The notes beneath the pieces were generated by a model that was not told the DNA's origin, searched no databases, and saw only the letters and a list, made by a program, of their open reading frames with translations. A DNA stretch of 64,000 bases from Melioribacteraceae bacterium (GTDB lineage: Bacteria; Bacteroidota; Ignavibacteria; Ignavibacteriales; Melioribacteraceae): NCBI GenBank assembly GCA_015493615.1, contig WGCV01000044.1, positions 1-64,000 of the forward strand, in the 5' to 3' direction. This document shows positions 7,677 through 17,700 of the stretch, piece by piece. How positions within the stretch are numbered: the stretch's first letter is position 1; each line of letters starts with the position of its first letter. The position numbers and the translations under genes are program-made.

Positions 7677-9101
7677 ATGAGTGAATTTGCCATTAAACTT
7701 GAATCACCTTCCGATTTCAAAGAAGTTTGGAAAGAATGTTTAAAAATTATCAAAAGTAACGTTCCGAACTTAACTTACAATACTTGGTTTCTTCCTATCA
7801 AACCTTTGGAGCTTGAAGGAAGTAAATTAAAGATTCAAGTTCCCAACAGTTTTTTTATAGAATGGATAGATGAAAGATACAATACGCTCATCAATAATAT
7901 GGTTAAAACGGTTCTCGGCGACAAAGGAGAATTGGTTTACGTAATTATGGAAGAAGATGATTCCGAGCAGCCTGAAGAGCTGACTTTCGAATCGGAAAAA
8001 ACTGCCGTTGTGAATAATATTCAAAACGTGTCGTCCGACAAAGCCCAAAAGGCAGAACTCTCCGAACCGTTCATCACAAATCTTAATCCCCGTTACACTT
8101 TTGATAATTTTATCAAAGGGGACAACAATCAACTTGCCAGAGCTGCGGGAATTGCAATTTCGGATAATCCCGGGCACACTTCCTTTAACCCGCTTTTTAT
8201 TTACGGCGGTGTCGGCCTCGGCAAAACTCACTTGATGCAGGCAATCGGGAATGAGATACTGAAGAAAAACAGTACGAAAAAAGTAATTTACCTTTCGGCT
8301 GACATATTTACCGTTGAGTTTGTGGAAGCCATCCAAACCGACACGGTTAACGAATTTGCAAGCCGATATAAAAAAATGGATGTTCTGATAATAGACGATA
8401 TTCAGTTTCTTATCGGTCGTGAAAAAACGCAGGATTTATTCTTCCAGATTTTTAATATGCTTCATCAATCAGGAAAACAGATAATTCTCTCCAGCGATAA
8501 ACCGCCGAAAGAACTTAAGGGATTGAACGAACGTTTGGTTTCCCGTTTCCAGTGGGGCTTAACCGCCGATATTCAGCCGCCGGATCTCGAAACAAGAATT
8601 GCAATCTTAAAAAATAAAAGCGTTAATTACGGAATTTCTCTTTCACATGAAATTATTGAATACATCGCATACAATATTACTTCCAATATACGCGAGCTTG
8701 AAGGATGTCTGATAAAACTCCTTGCAAATTCTTCTTTAAATGAAAAGGAAATTGATTTTGAGCTTGTGAAAAAAACCGTAAAAGAAATAGCTACAAACCG
8801 CCCTTCCAACATCTCGATTGATCAAATCACAAAAGTTGTCTGTGAATTTTACGGCGTCGAGGAAAATAAGGTACGCGAGAAAAACAGAAAAAAAGAAATC
8901 GTATTGGCGCGCCAGGTCGCAATGTATCTGGCAAAAAAATTAACAAACGCATCCCTTAAAACAATCGGGCTTCATTTCGGAGGTCGCGACCACTCAACCG
9001 TAATACACGCTCAAAACAGCATAGAGGAATTGATTCATACAAACGAATCCGTTAAGGAAGAAGTTACCTCGTTAAGGAATAAGATCGAATATAGTCTTTG
9101 A
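7677..9101 (+). CDS. dnaA: Chromosomal replication initiator DnaA
   Basis: This 474-residue DnaA has all four domains: domain I (about 1-85, TYNTWFLPIKPLEL), a short variable linker, the AAA+ ATPase with Walker A GGVGLGKTH (about 177-185) and Walker B LIIDDIQFL, and the C-terminal DNA-binding domain with the signature GGRDHSTVIHA. It melts the origin and loads the replicative helicase. I take the ATG at 7677 rather than the TTG one codon upstream. DnaA-like boxes upstream suggest autoregulation. The dnaN gene is not adjacent: the next gene is convergent rpiA, across a MITE-like repeat that starts at the last base of the dnaA stop codon. Confidence 0.98.
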   Translation: MSEFAIKLESPSDFKEVWKECLKIIKSNVPNLTYNTWFLPIKPLELEGSKLKIQVPNSFFIEWIDERYNTLINNMVKTVLGDKGELVYVIMEEDDSEQPEELTFESEKTAVVNNIQNVSSDKAQKAELSEPFITNLNPRYTFDNFIKGDNNQLARAAGIAISDNPGHTSFNPLFIYGGVGLGKTHLMQAIGNEILKKNSTKKVIYLSADIFTVEFVEAIQTDTVNEFASRYKKMDVLIIDDIQFLIGREKTQDLFFQIFNMLHQSGKQIILSSDKPPKELKGLNERLVSRFQWGLTADIQPPDLETRIAILKNKSVNYGISLSHEIIEYIAYNITSNIRELEGCLIKLLANSSLNEKEIDFELVKKTVKEIATNRPSNISIDQITKVVCEFYGVEENKVREKNRKKEIVLARQVAMYLAKKLTNASLKTIGLHFGGRDHSTVIHAQNSIEELIHTNESVKEEVTSLRNKIEYSL

Positions 9102-9393
9102 GAAGGCTTTGCATAACATAGCAATATGTCATTATCCCGAAGTAATTTGCCAAAATATGGGAGATTGCCACACTCTGAGAGAGACCTTTGCATAACCTAA
9201 ATTTGTTATATTGAGTTCGCCACGGCGAAGGTGTAAGCCGTCCGAAATATCTCTAATCCTGTATTATTACTGGTTTTGAGATTCTTCTCCCGCCAGGGCG
9301 GGATCAGAATGACAAATTTCGGGGTTATTCAAAGCCTTCTGATAAATAACATCGGAGTCCGCAATGACAAAATGAGGTTTTGCAAAACTTTCT
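9101..9393. repeat. MITE-like element cluster between dnaA and rpiA
   Basis: This fills the 312-bp gap. A complete copy lies at 9181-9340 (GAGACCTTTGCATAACC ... GGGGTTATTCAAAGCCTTCT), with a lone right-type end in inverse orientation at 9101-9118 (AGAAGGCTTTGCATAAC) and another degenerate end at 9371-9393. It therefore looks nested or rearranged. The inner part carries CTCCCGCCAGGGCGGGA, a strong hairpin. It begins at the last base of the dnaA stop codon and ends about 20 bp from the convergent rpiA stop, the position of a bidirectional terminator. Confidence 0.75.
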
Positions 9394-9413
9394 AAAAATC
9401 ACAAAAGAACGAG

Positions 9414-10094
9414 TTATTCCAATTCCACTATTCCATCCGGTTTTGCAACAATCACCTTAGCCGCAAGTCCGATAAACAAACCATGTTCAACTATTCCTGC
9501 GCGCTCATTCAGCATCTCGGCAAGCAGTTCCGGGTTTTTCAAAATCCCGAAGTTCGTATCGAGAATGTAATTCCCTTCGTCGGTAACAAATGGTTTGCCG
9601 TTTACTTCCCTTAAAACAGGCTTCCCGCCAATTGATTTTAAATACTCGCTTTCAAGTCCGGCGGCGAATTTAATTACTTCAATTGGAACAGCCCACTTTT
9701 CCCCTAACTGCACAGAGATTTTTGTCTCGTCAACAATAATAATTTCACGTTCCGTCGCCTGGGCTACAATCTTTTCGCGAAGCAATGCTCCTCCGCCTCC
9801 TTTAATCAAGTTCAGATTTCTGTCAACCTCGTCCGCTCCGTCTATCGTAATATCAATTTTGGTTTCACGGAAAAAATCCGTTAATGGAATATTGAGTTCT
9901 CTCGCCAACTTTTCGGATGCGATTGATGTTGGTATCGCTGTGATATTTTTAAGTTTCCCCCGATTTATTAAGTCGCCTATTTTCTCGATTGCAAACTTGG
10001 TTGTACTTCCCGTACCTAATCCTACCACCATTCCCGACTCAATATATTCAACGGCTTTTTCAGCCGCTCTCTTCTTTAGTTCATCTTTATTCAT
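9414..10094 (-). CDS. rpiA: Ribose-5-phosphate isomerase A
   Basis: This 226-residue RpiA interconverts ribose 5-phosphate and ribulose 5-phosphate in the non-oxidative pentose phosphate pathway. Family motifs are in order: GLGTGSTTKFAIEKIG (about residues 25-40), TDFFRETKIDITIDGADEVD with the active-site Asp, and LIKGGGGALLREKI with the catalytic Glu and Lys. Its length is typical. It is the last gene of a three-gene minus-strand unit (ferredoxin, FAD reductase, rpiA), 14 bp after the FAD reductase. The functional link to those genes is not obvious. Confidence 0.97.
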   Translation of the reverse strand: MNKDELKKRAAEKAVEYIESGMVVGLGTGSTTKFAIEKIGDLINRGKLKNITAIPTSIASEKLARELNIPLTDFFRETKIDITIDGADEVDRNLNLIKGGGGALLREKIVAQATEREIIIVDETKISVQLGEKWAVPIEVIKFAAGLESEYLKSIGGKPVLREVNGKPFVTDEGNYILDTNFGILKNPELLAEMLNERAGIVEHGLFIGLAAKVIVAKPDGIVELE

Positions 10095-10108
10095 TTTAGA
10101 TTTCCTCT

Positions 10109-11284
10109 CTAATCCATTACAAAAATTTTAGCAGCCTCAATAAGCAAAGAGGGCTGATTGATTAAAGCTTTCTTAAATAAGTTCCCCAGAGTTCTTTTCT
10201 CAAACGGGACTTTGCTGAAACTCTTAGCAAGAGAGTTAAATTGCTCGTCTGAAAAATTGTAAACTCCGTTTTTAACTTTATCAAATATTCTGTGTCTTTT
10301 CCCAAGTCGTTTTTCCCACCTCTCCTGATATTCGGAAAGTTTGTCCGGACGATTTTCAATTACCGCTTCTCCCGCAACGGTTCCGCCGATACTTCCGCCG
10401 ATCATTCCGCTTGCAATTCCTCCTCCGGATAACGGGTTGACCTGCCGAGCCGCATCTCCCACCAAAATTATTCCGGGAGCAAATATTTTTTTAAGAGAGG
10501 GCGTACAAGGAACGCCGCCGCTAACCGTCGACAACATTGAAGCTTCGGGATATTTTCTATCAACAAATTCGTTAAGATACTTGTAGGCTGATTTTGTTTT
10601 TCCAATTTCTCCGCTAACGCCTATCCCTATATTTGCCTTTCCTTCCCCTTTCGGGAAAACCCAGAGATAACCTTCCGGCGCGACATCTTCTCCGAAATAA
10701 AATATCAGCGTATCGGTAGGAACGCTAATATTAGCGGCTACAATTTGGTAAGCGCCTTCCATCTCCCTAAAATCGACATGAGTGGTTAATCCCGCCCAAC
10801 GCCCGACCCTGGATTCAACTCCGTCGGCGGCGATAACGATTTTAGATTTTATTTCGTATTCTTCGCCGTAATGTTTTACTTTAACGCCGCTTACTTTCCC
10901 GTCTTCAAAAAGCAAACCGTGCACATACGCGTTAGTTAAAAATTTTGCTCCTGAATTCATTGCCTCTTCGGCGACCGCTTTATCAAAAAGTTGGCGATTG
11001 AGCATATATCCTTTTTGCTCAAGCGGAATTGTAACTTCGGTTCCATCCGGCGAAATTAAAGTAAACTTGTCTATATGTGAAGAAATAAATTTTTCGTCCG
11101 GCACAATAAACTCGGCTATCCCTTCATGAGAAACGGCTTCACCGCATCTGACAGGGGTTCCTATTTCCCTATCTTTTTCAAGCGCCAAAACGGAGACGCC
11201 TTTTTCAGCGGCGAATTTTGCGGCTACCGAACCGGCCGGTCCCGCGCCGACAACAACAACATCATACTCTTTATCTATTTTCAT
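10109..11284 (-). CDS. Geranylgeranyl-reductase family FAD-dependent oxidoreductase
   Basis: This 391-residue flavoprotein has the N-terminal FAD dinucleotide-binding motif VVVGAGPAGSVAAKFA, the family signature TPVRCGEAVS, and the second FAD motif GIILVGDAARQVNPLSGGGI (about 275-294). The family reduces isoprenoid double bonds in archaeal lipids, chlorophyll side chains or quinones. In a non-photosynthetic bacterium the likely substrate is an isoprenoid such as a menaquinone tail or a polyprenyl chain, but this is inference. It overlaps the upstream ferredoxin gene by 4 bp, which suggests that ferredoxin is its electron donor. Confidence 0.85.
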   Translation of the reverse strand: MKIDKEYDVVVVGAGPAGSVAAKFAAEKGVSVLALEKDREIGTPVRCGEAVSHEGIAEFIVPDEKFISSHIDKFTLISPDGTEVTIPLEQKGYMLNRQLFDKAVAEEAMNSGAKFLTNAYVHGLLFEDGKVSGVKVKHYGEEYEIKSKIVIAADGVESRVGRWAGLTTHVDFREMEGAYQIVAANISVPTDTLIFYFGEDVAPEGYLWVFPKGEGKANIGIGVSGEIGKTKSAYKYLNEFVDRKYPEASMLSTVSGGVPCTPSLKKIFAPGIILVGDAARQVNPLSGGGIASGMIGGSIGGTVAGEAVIENRPDKLSEYQERWEKRLGKRHRIFDKVKNGVYNFSDEQFNSLAKSFSKVPFEKRTLGNLFKKALINQPSLLIEAAKIFVMD

Positions 11285-11481
11285 TCTTTCTCTTTTAATT
11301 TATTTTTATCAAAAATCAAAACGTCGATCGGGCAAACCCAAACACACTTTGAGCAGTTGGTACACAACTCCTCGTCAATATCTATAGTAGAATCGGTAAG
11401 CTCGATAGCGTCTTCGGGACAAACGCCTACGCATGTTCCGCAATAGTCGCATTTATCGGGAGTTATTTTTATAAGCAGCAA
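11281..11481 (-). CDS. 2[4Fe-4S] ferredoxin
   Basis: This 66-residue protein has two cluster-binding motifs, CDYCGTCVGVCP and CTNCSKCVWVCP, each CxxCxxCxxxCP, the classic bacterial 2[4Fe-4S] ferredoxin. It starts with TTG: a GGAAGG Shine-Dalgarno sequence lies 6 bases upstream and no ATG precedes the first motif. The coding end overlaps the start of the FAD-dependent reductase by 4 bp, so the two proteins are made together and probably form an electron-transfer pair. Confidence 0.9.
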   Translation of the reverse strand: MLLIKITPDKCDYCGTCVGVCPEDAIELTDSTIDIDEELCTNCSKCVWVCPIDVLIFDKNKLKEKE

Positions 11482-11604
11482 ATTAAATCCTTCCTTTTAT
11501 TATCAGATGTGATTAGTCTCACTCTTAAACTTACGAAAAAGTATTTAAATTAAAATCAAGTTTAACAATACTTTTTTAAAATTATTTTTTTTGTTTTTTT
11601 AATT

Positions 11605-11622
11605 AAGAATTTCTAAATTCTT
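11605..11622. promoter_or_regulatory. Palindrome upstream of the large surface-protein gene
   Basis: AAGAATTTCTAAATTCTT is an 8-bp inverted repeat with a 2-bp centre, about 90 bp upstream of the ATG. A second inverted pair (TTAATAT / ATATTAA, 11658-11676) could fold in the leader RNA. Either could be regulatory. Neither matches a motif I know. Confidence 0.35.
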
Positions 11623-11698
11623 GGTATGGTTTGAGTAAAAATAGCACGAAAAAAAATTTAATATATCTCATATTAATTAACTATCTATGTAACACAAT

Positions 11699-11704
11699 AG
11701 GAGG
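11699..11704 (+). promoter_or_regulatory. Shine-Dalgarno AGGAGG that fixes the start of the surface protein
   Basis: AGGAGG lies 4 bases before ATG 11709. It supports that start over the in-frame upstream codons at 11631, as does the signal peptide that begins there. Confidence 0.85.
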
Positions 11705-11708
11705 CTCT

Positions 11709-14700
11709 ATGAAGAAGCTTTTTCTTATGCTTACTTTAGCCGTTTTTGCATTTGCAAATCCTTCCTTTGCACAAAAGATTACAGCAAAGAAAGCGGTTGC
11801 ATTTACAAAAACAAAACCACTTTCCACAATGAAGCCCATACCTCCGCAAAGCCGAGACCAGGCTTGGAAAATCATGTCAAAAATGATTCCGAACCCTTCT
11901 CTCGACAGACATTCAAATTCTGTTAAGACTTTTGATGTCGATCCCGCTTTGCAAAGCACAATGGGAATTAAAAAATTAAACCCGAAAGATATTTCCAGTT
12001 TCGAAGGAGTTAATAATGTTTCAGGCGTTGCTCCTCCCGACAATATGGGAGATGTTGGTCCGAGTAATTATCTCGAAATGATAAATCTTTCATTCGCTAT
12101 TTATAACAAAAACGGACAACTATTATACGGACCTGCCGATAACAGCACACTTTGGGCAAACTTGCCCGGTCCTTGGTCCGGCACAAACGACGGCGACCCG
12201 ATTGTTAATTACGATGAAATGGCTGGACGCTGGGTGGTTTCACAATTTGCATTACCTAGTTTTCCCGACGGACCATATTATGAATTAGTGGCTGTTTCCG
12301 CTACTGACGATCCGCAAGGTTCTTGGTACTTATATGCTTTCCAACTGGACGACATGCCTGATTATCCTAAGTTAGGAGTTTGGCCTGACGCATATTATAT
12401 GAGCGTTAACAGTTTCAGCGCCAGCTCGTTGAACTTTATGGGAGCCGGCGTTGCGGCAATGCAGAGAGACTCTATGTTAGTAGGCAGTCCTAATGCACAA
12501 ATGATTTTTTACCAGCAAAGCAGCAGCGTGTATTCATTGCTCCCGGCCGACTTGGATGGAACAAATACGCCTCCGGACGGAACTCCGGGTATCTTCGTCG
12601 AATTAGACGGATCCAGCAACTTGTTATTATACAGATTTATTGTTGATTGGGATACCCCTTCAAACTCTATGTTTGTCGGACCGAATACAATACCGGTTGA
12701 TCCTTACGCGGACGTTTGTTCTTCTCGCGACTGCGTTCCTCAAGCGGGAACATCCGACGCATTGGACGCGCTTTCAGGTCGTTTGATGTACAGATTGCAG
12801 TACCGCTACTTTGGAGCAAACGATGAAAGAATGGTTACAAACCATACTGTAGATAAAGGCAACGGCACAGCCGCAATCCGCTGGTACGAGTTAAGAAGCG
12901 ACGGCAGCGCTTGGTCGCTTTATCAGCAAGGCACTTATTCTCCCGATGATACTTACCGCTGGATGGGAAGTATCGCGATGGATGTAAACGGAAATATTGC
13001 GCTTGGTTATTCCGCTTCGAGTTCTTCAATTACTCCTGAAATCAGAGTTACCGGTCGTTATGCTAATGATCCGCTCGGACAGATGACGATTCAGGAAGAG
13101 ACCGTTTATCAAAGTCCCGCAGCGCAAACAAGCGTTAACCGCTGGGGCGATTATACCAACATGACTGTTGATCCGACCGATGGAACAACCTTCTGGTATG
13201 TTAACGAATACTCAAACGGTTCTTGGGACTGGAGCACAAGAGTAGCTCATTTCGTATTTGAAATTGATACCGTTCCTCCTGCCGCAATTAATGATCTTGC
13301 GGTAACCGGAGCTTTCTCCAATAATGTGATTTTAACTTGGACAGCAACCGGAGACGACGGCACCGACGGGACAGCGTCTTCTTACGATATCCGCTACAGT
13401 ACTTCCCCAATTACCGATGCTAATTGGGATGATGCTACATCATATCCGAACAATATTATTCCCCAGCCTTACGGAAGTACTGAAGTTGACACTTTAACCG
13501 GACTGGATTTTGCAACGACTTATTATTTTGCAATCAAAGCATATGATAATCTCGGCAATCCTTCCCCCATTTCAAACTCTCCTTCCGGTACAACAGACGG
13601 TCCTCCGTCAGTTACTGTTACGCCCACAAGTTTAAGCGCTTCATTATTTACCGGCGGAGCCGATACGACTTCATTTACCGTATCCAACGCCTCCGATGCA
13701 GAAAGCGCACTGGAGTATCTTGTAGAGATTCAATACCCAGGCGAACAAGTTTGGCCTAAATCCCTTACTCCGCGCCAGGAAGCAAAAATAAAGAATGATA
13801 TTAATACTGTAGGAAACGGAAAATATCAAACGCTTTATGCTCTTTCCTCAAAAGATGAAGTTGTTCTTGAAGAGCATTTCGAAAATGGCGTTCCTCCTGC
13901 TGATTGGGCTGATGTTGATAATGCAGGGTCAGGAATTTCATGGAAAACCAACACGGAATACGGCGAAGGCAACTACACCGGCGGTTCAGGCGAAGCTGCT
14001 TGCGTAAGCAGTGATGCAGTTGCAGGTCCTTTTGATGCGGAACTCTGGACGCCGCAAATAAACATAATGGGACGCCAAGATTTATATTTGTCATACAACG
14101 CAAACTTCCAAGCTTTGGGATCAGATGATTTCTTGGATTTGGATGCAAGTTACGACGGCGGTGTAACTTGGAATACAATAATGAGCTGGAATGAAGACCA
14201 CGGCGACTTGCACGGAGCCGGCGAAGCGGTCTCAATTCTTCTCGACGACGTACTTCCCAGCGGAACTTCCAACATTATATTAAGATGGCACTATTACACT
14301 ACCGCTTCTTCACCTTGGCAGTGGTATGCTGAGATTGACGATGTTGTTCTCTCCGGCGGTTCGGCTTGGCTATCTGTAAATCCGCTTACCGGAACAGTAG
14401 CCCCTGGCGATTCGACTCCGGAAAATGTAATCTTCAGCGCTTCCGGATTGATGGGCGGAACTTATACCGCTAACGTTGTAGTTACAAGCAACGATCCTGC
14501 AAATCCGGCAGTTCCGGTTGCATGTACTTTGGATGTTACGGGCGTACAGAACATAACTGTTACTCCTGATTCTATTGACTACGGGACACTTTTTGTGAAT
14601 CAAACAGACAGCGCAGTCGTTAATATTACAAATGACGGAACAGACACGTTACATGTTGCTTCATTAACAACCGATAACACAGATTATACCGTAAGCGACC

Positions 14701-17700
14701 CAAGTTTTGACCTTGCCGCAGGAGAAAGTAAAAACGTAATGGTTTACTTTACTCCTTCCGCAACAGGAACAGACAACGGAACTCTTACTATTAATTCGGA
14801 TGATCCGGATGAACCTGTAATCACGGTTTATATGTTCGGGTTCGGTTCCGACTCGCCCGTAGTTGACGTTCAGCCGTTAACATTATCGGCAGACTTACTT
14901 ACCGGACAGACAAAAGATACTACGTTTACCGTCAGTAATGTCAGCACTGCAACCAGTGTATTGCAGTATATGGTAAGTATCGAATACCCCGGCGAACAAG
15001 TTTGGCCCAGAGCGCTTACTCCGCGCCAGATTGAGAAAGCCAGAAAAGACAAAAATGTTGTGGGTAACGGAAAATATCGTACTCTTTATGCTCTCTCCTC
15101 TAAAGATGAAATGATTCTTGAAGAGCATTTTGAAGATGGCGTTCCTCCCGCAAATTGGACTGATGTTGACAATGCCAATTCCGGTATTGATTGGAAAACA
15201 AACACAGCTTACGGCGAAGGAAACTACACCGGCGGCGAAGGCGAAGCGGCTTGCGTAAGCAGCGACGCTGTTGCGGGTCCGTTCGACACAGAACTTTGGA
15301 CTCCTGAAATAAGCGTTATGGGAAGACAAGATTTGTATCTTTCTTATAATGCAAACTTCCAGGCTCTCGGCTCAAGCGATTACTTGGACTTAGATTTAAG
15401 TACGGACGGCGGAGCAACTTGGTCGAATGTAATGCAGTGGAATGAAGACCACGGCGATTTACACGGCGCCGGCGAAGCTGTTTCAATCCTTCTGGACGAT
15501 GTGATTCCAAACGGAACAACAAACATCATTTTAAGATGGCATTATTACACTACCGCCTCTTCACCTTGGCAGTGGTATGCTGAGATTGACGATGTAACTA
15601 TTTCCGGCGGTTCGGCTTGGCTAGCTGTTAATCCGTTAGACGGAACGCTTCAAAACGGTGAAAGTCAAACTCACAATGTAACATTTAACGCTTCGGGAAT
15701 GTTCGGCGGCACTTACAATGCTAACATTGTAGTCAGCAATAATGACCCGCTGAATCCAAATCCTGCAATAGCTTGTACGTTTAACGTTACCGGCGTTCAG
15801 GATATCTCCGTTACTCCGGATACTGTCGATTACGGAACCGTTTTTGTAAACGGAACAGACAGCGCAGTTGTTAACATAGCCAATATGGGAACTGATGATT
15901 TGGCAATTTCTTCCGTTACAACTGATAACACAGTCTTTACAGTTAATAACATCAACACAACGTTGTCGCCCGGCGCTTCGATTGATGCGGTAGTTTACTA
16001 CTCGCCTACTGCAGCCCAGAGCGATGCCGGCACGTTGACAATAGTTAGCGACGACCCGGACGAAGGAACATATACGGTAGCTTTATTCGGAAACGCAGTT
16101 AATCCTCCGGTTATCGGTGTTACTCCTACTTCGCTTAGCGCGGATTTGGTAACCGGTCAATCGGATACACAGCAATTTACAATCAGTAATACCGGCGAAG
16201 CCGACCTGGTTTACAGTATTGATATTGAGCAAACTACCGCTCCGCTTCATCCGAGAATTACAAAAGTTCATTTGAAGAAGAGCGATGGAAACTTCCCGCG
16301 CGGTAAAGCGCCTACTACATATATGCCCGCTCCCAAACATAACGGAACGGTTCATAAACCAAACTCAACTAAAGATGACGATTTAGGTTATGCCGCTGAT
16401 GTTGCCACTTCATCCTATCAAACCATTGATATGAATAATCCGGCGACAACTACCGATTTATTCAGCGTTACCAACCTCTTTGCCGGAGCAATTAGTCATT
16501 CCGAACCTAACACTGCGTACGGAATTGATTATGACAGCGGTCATCTTTATAAATTAGATATCGAAAATAATACTGCAACCGATTTAGGCGCGGTAAGCGG
16601 ATTACCTTCCGGAGCAGTTGCAACCGGTATGGCGTTTACCGACGACGTATGCTACGTTGCAGCTTACGGTACAGCTTCTGTGCTTTATACTCTTGACGTT
16701 ACTACCGCTACGGTTACCGAAGTCGGTACAATCGAAGATGGTATTATTATTGCGCTTGCGGCAAATGATGCTGGCGAGTTGTTTGGAGAAGATATTTCAA
16801 CCGACGTTCTTTACGCAGTTGATCCTGCGACCGGCGCCGGAACGGAAATCGGTTCTCTAGGCTTTGACGCCAACTATGCTCAAGGTATGGGCTTTGACCA
16901 CAATACCGGAGTTCTTTATATGGCCGCATATAATAATGGCGCAGGCGCTCCCGAACTTCGCGTTGTCGATACGGCAACTGGAAATACGGCGCTTGTCGGA
17001 ACGCTTGGAGACGGAAGCGGCGAATATGACATGCTCAGCTTCTTCGGAGCGGGAACCGGAAACTGGTTGGTAGTTGATCCGATGGAAGGCGCTGTTCCTT
17101 CCGGAAGTTCTATTACCGTTAATGTTACTTTCGATGCAAATGGAATGGTTGGCGGTGATTACGGCGCTAACATTTTAGTTAACAGCAACGACCCGGTTAC
17201 GCCGGTTGCAACGGTTACAGCATCAATGCATGTAACAGGCGCTCCGAATATTGAGGTTGTTCCTGAAGCTCTGGATTACGGAACCGTTTACTCCGGTTAT
17301 CCGATGGATAAAACTCTGGTTATTTCCAACACAGGTACAGACGATTTAACTGTTTCCGATATTACTTCAAGCAATCCCGATTTCTATGCAACTGTAACTT
17401 TGCCTGTTACAATTACAAGCGGAAACGCTATTGAAGTTCCGGTAACAGTCCTTTCGACTACCGTGGGAGATATATCAGGCGATTTGACAATCACCTCAAA
17501 CTCGACAGTTAACGGAACATTGGTAGTTCCGATGAGCGCGACGGTTGCATTGCCTCCGGTAGTTGGAGTTAGTCCTTCTTCGTTGGACGAAGCCTTAAAT
17601 GTTGGCGAGACCAGCGTTAAAACACTAACTATTTCCAACACAGGCGGAAGCGACTTAGGTTTCGATATTTCTTACGATATATTGAAAAAATCTTCCGCAA

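Noticed and set aside
11631-11708. Upstream in-frame extension of the giant surface protein
   Set aside because: AGGAGG and a signal peptide fix the start at 11709. The extension lies in the AT-rich leader with inverted repeats.
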